A stretch of 64,000 nt of DNA from Atriophallophorus winterbourni (lineage: Eukaryota; Platyhelminthes; Trematoda; Plagiorchiida; Microphallidae), in contig JACCGJ010015339.1 of assembly GCA_013407085.1 (NCBI GenBank), positions 1 through 64,000 of the forward strand, written 5' to 3'. The translations under genes were made by a program, and so were the position numbers. Of the stretch, positions 56,562 to 64,000 are shown in pieces (the first letter of the stretch is position 1; every line of letters begins with the position of its first letter). The notes beneath the pieces are model-generated. The model saw only the letters and a program-made list of their open reading frames with translations, ran no database searches and was not told the DNA's origin.

Positions 56562-59500
56562 GGTAGGCGATATACTACTCCCAAAACACAGTCTTCGCCG
56601 TTAGCTAGTCAGATTGAGCACCAGAGGGTATCCAGTAACACGATGTCTGGATCCATAATCTCACGGCACAGAAGGTTTTGTCTATAATACAAAGCTACTT
56701 CTCCTCCTCTGGTTTCACGGTCATGACGAATAAGTGACATTCCTGGTTATTCTAGTTCACTATTTGTTTGCTGAGTCTGCAGCCACGTTTCCGTTACGGC
56801 GATGATGTCTGGTAAACATCTCAGAAAAACTGCACGCAGTTCACCGATTTTGTTTCCCATATATTGTGCGTTGGTGTAGATGCAGGTCATAGTTATTTTA
56901 CTGAGCAAGGATGGGGTGTGAGGAAGAAGGCTGGCGTTGTGCAGAATATCTGTTATGCCGACTCCTCCAGAGTCGGCATCTGAAGGTTTTTTGCTTGCAA
57001 GGATACTTGATCTTTTTGAGATTGTACTGTTGAAATACAGTGATCTATAGTATCGGTTGAATTTGTTCTGACACGTCAACTACTGATTGACTTGGTTGTG
57101 TTTCTATTGAACTTCGTGGGGCATCTATATTTCCAATAATAAGTTTCGATGCGCGGCATTTGTCTGCGGCCCTTTTCCCAACGAGGTTTGACCGTGTTTA
57201 ACATATCTTTACGCAAAAACGTTATTTTGAAGGGCTTACGACCGATGACGTTATCATTCGTAGATTTGGGAATGCGAAACGTGTCCGTCACAGCTACATC
57301 ATGCAAGTCAAGTATATTACTGAGGAATCTCCATTGTAGCTGATCGTGTTTGCGCTGCACTGCTTTATCAGTTGCTTCATCAGCTTCTGGGACTCCAAAA
57401 AGGATTAAACTTCGATCATCCCTCTGCTTCGTTTGGTCTTGTTGCTGTGAGTTCCGGGCCCTTTCCCACCAGGCCACATCAACCAAGATCCTTGCAGCGG
57501 TCTCTGAGAACTCCCTACGCAGAAGGAAAGCGGATAGTAAGATGTTTTCAAGATCCCTTTTAGAGTTGACCGTGATTTTAAGCAGCCTTGGCTGGTCCCG
57601 ATTTGAGTAGGTAGGTTTACGATTCAGTCGCATCAATGATAGTGATTTAACTGGCTCCAAGTGCATGTTGTTGCACAATTTTCCATTCTTCTTTATCGTG
57701 CTTTAGCCTGTCCCCTAGTAAGGTGGCACTCGTTTCCTTTACGTTGGTGCTAATCACGCTTAGCTCATGGAGCGAATCTACATTGTGCGTTTGGCGTTTT
57801 CGCTGGCTGCTGGACGTTTCAAATGCTGTGGATGAAATACATATCATGTCAACTTTGGGATTATTTTGCACTATGACTTTTGGTATTGAAAGTAAGGGTT
57901 CTCGCTGAACCTTCAAATGAGCACTTGGCTTCGGCTTCGTATCTTGTTGCGTACCAGGGATGTTTTGGCCGAACGGGCCTTCAACAGTCGCATTTATAAA
58001 GGTTGCCTTTTATTGAACAGATCGCTCCTCAAGACTCTCTGACACATTTGCAACAGCTGAACCTTCGTGTTGAAAGAATTAGCGATTATCAGACTGGTAT
58101 TATCGTCAGTGGTTTCCGGTTGTTCGAGCAGTTAAATCTGCGTTGGGCTTAGCTCGATAAAAGAATGTCAATATTAAAGATATATCTATGACTGAAATTA
58201 TAATGAGTAATTACTAATAATTGAACATGCATTACTGGTGAATCGGTGGAGTTCGTTGCGATTTTAACTTACCATTGACAAACGAACACTATGATAATAT
58301 AAACATGTGTAATCACTTTTTCTGTGGCTGTATCGAAACATCACAAAACATTTAGTATTGCATCACTGCTGGATAATTGCGTGGCCTTTCGGTAACGAAA
58401 GATTACATGTTGTAGATGTGGAAAATGCACTGGTAAAGATTTTCTCAGAACAACTCTTAATTGACGCTCAGAATGCCACATTCCATCATGACACACGAAA
58501 AGGACATGGTGAAAAGCGCGACAACAAAATGGACATCCCACATAAATTCGCGGGACACACACTGGGAGAACTGTGTGAGTAAGGCTTAAGTGACAACACG
58601 TCTGAAAACAGCATCTATCAAACAAAATACAATTCAAATTGATTGGTCTAATGATCCCGACAAAATGAAGGCTTGAATTTAACCAGCTAGCGAGAAATCT
58701 ACTGCGAAAACCAAACGTTATAACTATCGGAAAAGGAGTACTGAGTATTTTCTCCTGGTTATAAGGTTTGTATACTAAAGGACGTCGTTCATTGTCATGC
58801 ACGTAGTGAACGCTTTCTATTGTGAAGTGGAATTTCGTAGTCGATACAAGTGACGTTTTGATGGTTGACCTTGAGGGGGATTGTTACGCAATTGATTTTG
58901 GGGGAGGAACGTTTTTTGGAGTGTGGAAGCCTTTTGATCGCGCGTGCTTCCGGCGTGAAAAAGTGAACAAAAGTTGACTTCATGTAACTTGAAATAATGA
59001 TCACCACTCACATTATTATTTAGGTTACATTAACATCATATGTTTTCAAATTTCAGTGTTTATAAAACACTTTTTGACTCGTGATTTTGCTCTCAAACGA
59101 TATATTAATGAAAGCCGGTTGAAAGAAATGCCTATGATATTTGATTAAAACATTTACATGCCTAAAATAATAAACCCAATGAACCTCTCTAATTATAAGC
59201 AATACGTTTGACCTGTATTGATAAATTTTCATTTAAGGTGCGCCAATATGATTAAAAGTGTCTTGACTGTGAGGTTTTACGTTTTTCTTTATTGTGGAAT
59301 TCACACGACAAATTATATATTCTGCGTAAAAACAAATACTAAACCTTCCGATGTAATCAAATCTACTCAGTGTAATGATGATCACATATTTTTTGGGAGA
59401 ATTCTAGCCCGATGTTTTCACAAGGTTCGAGTGATTGAGATGTTTTAATAGAAATTTGTAATGAACCTGAATTCATAATTTCACGTTTTCCTTTCACTTG

Positions 59501-61223
59501 AACCATGCATAACGTATTCAAAATTTATATGACAAAACATGGAACCCGTATAATCCAGCATGCGCACAAATAAGGTTTTCATCGTAAGCTATTCTCACAA
59601 ATGATAATGACATCACGAAATCTTTTAACCCTTATTACATACGCAAGAATCACGGTCTGTCCGGCTGCTACCCAAGTTGATACGTTTTGCCGTACGGCGA
59701 GAGCACTGAAAAAGCTAATATCCAAAAATCACGCAAGTTAGTTGCACTAAACTTCATCCAAGAAGTTAAATAATTCGATCTATGCCCATCTGTTTCACAG
59801 CAGTTACTAGGTGTTCCCGAATATGGGTTCACAGTGGTTTACACAGTTCTCTGCTACATGTAACAAAGTATTAGCTGGGTTGTTCGGATGATGGCATTGA
59901 CAACAGCCATGAATCACTCAGGCGAGAAGTTTGTGATCGCTGATTATCTTGGCTAACATTGACATCGACCATTCGAGTTTCCACAAAATCACGAGACATT
60001 TGTTCCGTTAAATACTTGATGACGCTCATATTCATTGGCCATTTGTCACTTCACATAAGACTTTGTGTTGTAAAAGCTGATGTAAACTATCGGATATGAT
60101 ATATGTGTCTCATATTGTGTCTTTTAATCAAGGAATGCGAAATTGTATTAGGATGAATTTGTTTTAATTACCTTTTCAATTCACTGAAACAACCCCGTCA
60201 TTCACAAAAGCAACTTTTAGAAAATATCAACCAATGTATTTGTCTAAGAAACACTTGAATTTACATCCGGTAAGATAAACCGCAGTACTTTATATTTTCA
60301 CCCAAGTCGAAGCATATTAAAACCTCTAGCGGGTCTCGACCTCTCATATGCATCCCGTGCAGCATCCCCTGCAACAAATTTTCGATAATATGAAATCAAT
60401 TTAAATTCATATTTATACAAAATTAATTAGATTAATAATAGTGGAGTTGCCAAGAGATATATTATAATAAGGGGGAGATAATGAGGCTAGGTTGAGTACA
60501 TTTTATTCCATCGAAGTTGCAAGAAGACGTCAACAACCGTCAAATTTAGGCAATTTTGGCAAAAGCATTAAAAGCTAAATAGATCCGCTTCTGCTCACAA
60601 GTAATGCTTTCAAAATTAGGTATTATCTGCCGAGAAACCGACAAATCGACAAAGTTTTGATGGCCTCATACAATGTGGCGTATAAAGAAAGCAAGTCCAA
60701 GATACCGCATACATTTGCAGTAGAGGTGATAAAGCCATGTGTATTGAAGTTGGCGAAAACATCGGAGGCACTATAAAGGGTTTGAGAGAATATTAGAATA
60801 TTTTAGGGGTGCCAGACATCCACAAGTTTTGAAAATCACTGCTCCAAAATCACTACAGTTCATATAACGTAAGACTCTATTCAAAGCCTGAGTCGAAGTG
60901 TGATCAAAGACAAACGTTGGAGGCGCTAGTAGTAGACTGAGATATTGTTTTACACAATCGTCTCACACTTATGAAATAAACTATCAATCATTATTCCATG
61001 CTAGATTTATTCAAACGCTGCGACTTACAACTTGTAACCGGATGATTTCTCATTTGATGTGATATACTGATGACGCAAATACGTGATTTCATTCTTGTGG
61101 GAAGCGACAGGTTGAAGCAACATACCAAATATAATAAGGCCGTTCAAGATCTATGCATATTAATTTAGAATGTCGGATATTCTGCGTTGTTGCTGTGGAT
61201 AAACTAGGTTAGAACTTGTTCAG

Positions 61224-61300
61224 TGCATTTGCAACTGTTCCTTCCTGAGGTGTGTAAACAGCAGGGAACCGGTCGATGTGTTTAAGTGGATGAAAATTCA
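61224..61300 (+). repeat. Degenerate dispersed hammerhead repeat (unit copy D)
   Basis: Same relic as 9171 but with a 10-bp deletion in the stem I strand (CATTTGCAACTG). Confidence 0.6.
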
Positions 61301-61866
61301 TGCAAATGAGAATTTACTCTGTGGACATTTATAACTGACGTTCAAAAAACATTAGAAAACTCACTTTTGTCTACGTAACTTGGAATCTGTAATTGAGCGA
61401 ATGATAAGAAAAGATTGATAAATAGGTGTATGTGAATTATGAATGAAGTAATTATAGCAATAACAGCAAAAATAATAACAAACTGTTACGACTGCATGTG
61501 CTGCACGATGTGAATGTTTTGTGGGTCTCTTAAAGAATAGCATTTTACCCGCGTAGTTTACTTCGGAACAGATATTTTTTCTAATTCGGATTCCTAAACC
61601 GATATTACATTACAATTAGTGAGGGAATAATTTCAGAGTTTGACGAATCGCAGCTGGACCACCGTATCAACTGAAAATGCTGAAAGTGATTACAAAAACA
61701 AGATTGCTGTCTCTAATGTACAAGCATGTCTGAGGATGCAAGTTCGTGCTGTCATTCTTAAATAACTGAAAAACCAGGAATTTAAGCTCTTTCAACAAGT
61801 GTATCATGAAATTAGCCGAATGAAAAGTATTACCCGAAATTCCAATTACCGGCTTGCTTATGTTCA

Positions 61867-62439
61867 TCACAGATCACAATACGAAAGTCTCACCTACACG
61901 GAAATACCAATTAATATCTTTTAATATTCCCGGGAACCAGCAACCTGAAACCTACAGTTTATAAAACAAGAGCCAGAAGCTGTTAAACGAAGGTCACAGA
62001 AAACCTTACTGAAAAGTCCCAAACGAACATTATATTTATCGCTGAACACATTTAGTCTCCCTTAGACGTAACCTCAATGCATTGTGGAGTCAACAGACCG
62101 GATCGGAAACAAATACGAACCACCCCGCGCACGCGAAACCCACTGAATACTGTGATTTAGAATCCCTACAACAAAACCTATGTTAATGGAGTTCGAAAAA
62201 TGGAGGTACCGATTAAGAGGCACACATGCAAACAAAAAACAAGCTTACCTCTGGTTCATCGTGCTCATATTGGTCATCCGTATCTGTAGCAAAAGGTAAG
62301 ATTTTAAATTAGTATCACAGAAAATCAACTTCTTTTCTTTACTGAAAATAAAACGGGGTCACATACCGTATGGTCGAGCGTCTACTAGTTTGATGCCTAT
62401 AAGGCACAAAAATCACATTACTGCAACACAGAATTTCAT
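61867..62439 (-). pseudogene. Micro-exon secreted-peptide gene, copy D (disrupted)
   Basis: Exons: 62439-62367 (73 nt), 62283-62249 (35 nt), 61893-61867 (27 nt). Lengths match intact copy B, but TGA stands at codon 9. The micro-exon reads DTDDQYEHDEPE. Unlike copy A there is no frameshift in exon 1, so one nonsense change alone would kill it. The conserved 67-codon frame follows at 61870-61667. Confidence 0.62.
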
Positions 62440-63443
62440 GGTCGTGTCTACCTGTGGGATAAGATATGAATTCATTTTTGCAGTCCTTGTGTATCTATAT
62501 GCACGTTTGCGTACTTTTGACGAACAACAACATGTTTCAGGGATATGCGATACTTAAAAAACTACCACATGATGTGTTCTCAAGTGGATGGTTTTGAAAA
62601 CAATCGAAGTTCATTGTACTTTCATACGGAAAAGCACTTTTAAAATAAGTATTCTCAGTTGTATGTAAATAATTGTGTTCAGTATCCTCAACTTTTAAAA
62701 CCTTCGCACTTAGTGAAATGTTTAAGACTTTTTCCAAAATTCTTTGTTCGGTCTGCAAGAGCGGCTTATGTGATGAGTTTATTACGTTAGAAAATTAAAC
62801 AGCCATATTATCAATTGAATTATTAGAATTAAATTTTTCCTATGAATTTACCAGTGTGGTGAATTTAATTTTCGACTTCCTCTAAATTACTCTGTCAGTG
62901 TGGCCAAAATCTCGGTGGGTTTTCCAAAGATTGTGTAGTAATCCACATAAGAAAACTCTCCTCGCAATTCCGACTTCAACCTGAAGGCTTACGATCGCGT
63001 GTATTCAGATATATGTTGGACTTGTTAATCTACTTTTGATATTAAAATAACTTTGTATGCGATTCCGGTAGTAATCATGAATGCGCTCCAATTATCTGAA
63101 GGTTTGACCACAAGCTTTTTCAGGCATTCGAGATATTAAATGCTGGTAATGACGCTGTCTACAAGCTGGATAGGGAGAATATATCCACGATTTGGATTCC
63201 GGTTCTGCAGCGGATCAACATTAACGTGCTTGACCCCTAGTGTGCGCACGAATTATGCAAACGAGTACATCTGTCAGCGGATGTAATTCACACCAAAACA
63301 ATTGAAGGCATACCATGGCCTGTGTAGTTTTTAAACAGATTAGATTTGAACAAGTGAATGCAATTTAAATCCAGATCGCTTTACGTAAGATCACCCTTGT
63401 CAGAAGTTGAAGGTTACCAATCAACTACTCTAATTGAACCATT

Positions 63444-64000
63444 AAGAATCAAGAATCAAGATTTATGGTGATAAAAAGCTAATGCTTTACAGGTACCATT
63501 GAATGACAACTATTGCGAAAAAATTAATCAAAATCACATTGTTAATGTTTTTTGGGTTCGTGTTGCTTCAATACACCGGGCCAAATTCAGGGTTTTGTTT
63601 GACGTATGCATCCAATTTCGCTTTGAAAACATCAATTGTCGTTGGATTCACAACATCTTGCGGGAGCGCATTCCATAGAACCACTACGTTTTTTGATGTA
63701 TTGATTGCTTCCGTTTCGGTGGGAACGCTGCCGTCTACCGCCCCCAGCCACGAATGTGTCTGACTCATGGTACTTGGTCTTGGTTGACAAAGTCTAATGT
63801 CTTCCGTTAATGCACGTTTTGCTATTTTCCATTCGGACTTGACAAAGTCAGCCATGTCGGTAGTTAAAAAGGTAATCCTGAGAGGTTTCGGTCCGCTTCC
63901 TTTATGGTTTATTGAAAAAGGCACCCGGCAATTTTCAGTGATCACAACGTTAGAAATATTAAGCAAAGACGCAACGTAACGCCACTGCTTGAAGTCATGA
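63444..64000 (-). mobile_element. Internally deleted CR1 LINE derivative (runs off the window)
   Basis: Minus strand: an ORF1 part (ITENCRVPFSINHKGSGPK, VKSEWKIAKRALTED) runs in the same frame into the ORF2 C-terminus (VVLWNALPQDVV, DVFKAKLDAYVKQNPEFG) and stops at 63568. About 900 codons of endonuclease and RT are missing. The 3' UTR and the 7-bp repeat tail (GATTCTT repeats, 63444-63465) are kept. So it has the ends needed for mobilisation by an intact CR1, but no enzyme. Confidence 0.78.

Larger units (their letters stand above)
52620..58140 (-). pseudogene. CR1-type LINE with three nested insertions
   Basis: Minus strand, from 5' to 3': ORF1 (57916-57076; VISTNVKETSATLL, LMRLNRKPTYS), endonuclease start (57079-56574; IYTNAQYMGNKIGELR), RTE insertion (56561-55757), endonuclease end (55761-54995; FLIMGDFTLNNLQ, LSDLVLESNEHDI), retroposon insertion (54994-54812), RT (KSPGADGISPK, MLFADDMKIWR at 53957), RTE piece (53177-52727), and 3' UTR (52720-52620). 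Stops and frameshifts throughout. Removing the insertions would leave one ordinary CR1 copy, so the apparent CR1/RTE chimera is explained by nesting. Confidence 0.85.
55982..63443. repeat. Segmental duplication, copy D
   Basis: Partner of 4051-11400. The right end (TTGAACCATT) is interrupted by the CR1 derivative at 63444. It contains the dispersed 440-bp block, a hammerhead relic, the dead micro-exon gene and the upstream stretch that in copy A leads into copy B. Confidence 0.9.

Noticed and set aside
55766..56990. A chimeric CR1 endonuclease-RTE reverse transcriptase gene (in frame at VVYRLPGPLEDLDY)
   Set aside because: A 12-bp target duplication and a repeat tail flank the RTE part, so it is a nested insertion. 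The in-frame join is chance.
58341..58802. 153-codon minus-strand frame with cysteines in the 440-bp repeat
   Set aside because: The corresponding frames at 6499, 45988 and 52200 are shorter or broken at different places, and no splice or start context is conserved.

Overview
This window looks like a eukaryotic, AT-rich, repeat-dominated stretch of a flatworm genome, most probably a digenean trematode. Evidence: CR1-type and RTE-type LINEs throughout, LTR-element remnants, hammerhead-ribozyme repeats of the kind known from schistosomes, 80-90 base spliceosomal introns, and small secreted-peptide genes built from very short exons (the trematode 'micro-exon gene' style). No long host gene, rRNA or tRNA gene was seen. 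Species assignment is inference.

Layout. 1-4050 is a tandem satellite of about 257 bp monomers; each of 16 repeats carries a type I hammerhead ribozyme with a canonical core and a minimal stem III. At 4051 the satellite cuts into an RTE LINE fragment. From there to 11400 runs a segment that recurs as a close copy at 55982-63443 (copies A and D): LINE debris followed by a non-LINE unit. The same unit occurs inverted as copy B (about 11104-18160) and, more diverged, as copy C (about 45880-50660). Every unit contains a small secreted-peptide gene made of a signal-peptide exon, a 35-nt micro-exon and a tiny last exon; only copy B (12346-12802, plus strand) is intact, while A, C and D carry stops or a frameshift.

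18-26 kb is mostly dispersed repeats, with a candidate two-exon secreted-peptide gene (20708-20955), a probable LTR (21884-22313) and a well-preserved dispersed hammerhead (24146-24194). 26170-30709 is an apparently intact CR1-like LINE with both ORFs open. 31-38 kb holds CR1 and RTE fragments. 38366-38951 (minus) is a complete three-exon gene for a 114-residue secreted single PAN/Apple-domain protein, with a TATA box. 42374-42928 is a 555-bp internally deleted LTR retrotransposon with 5-bp target duplications. 43.1-44.4 kb holds several hammerhead repeats and another signal-peptide candidate.

52.6-58.1 kb is one old CR1 LINE (minus) with three nested insertions, one of them an RTE fragment with a 12-bp target duplication. 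The window ends with an internally deleted CR1 derivative (63444-64000). The main systems are (i) hammerhead RNA in two genomic forms, satellite and dispersed, and (ii) a duplicated micro-exon secreted-peptide family whose copies have mostly decayed, alongside other short secreted-protein genes with similar small introns.
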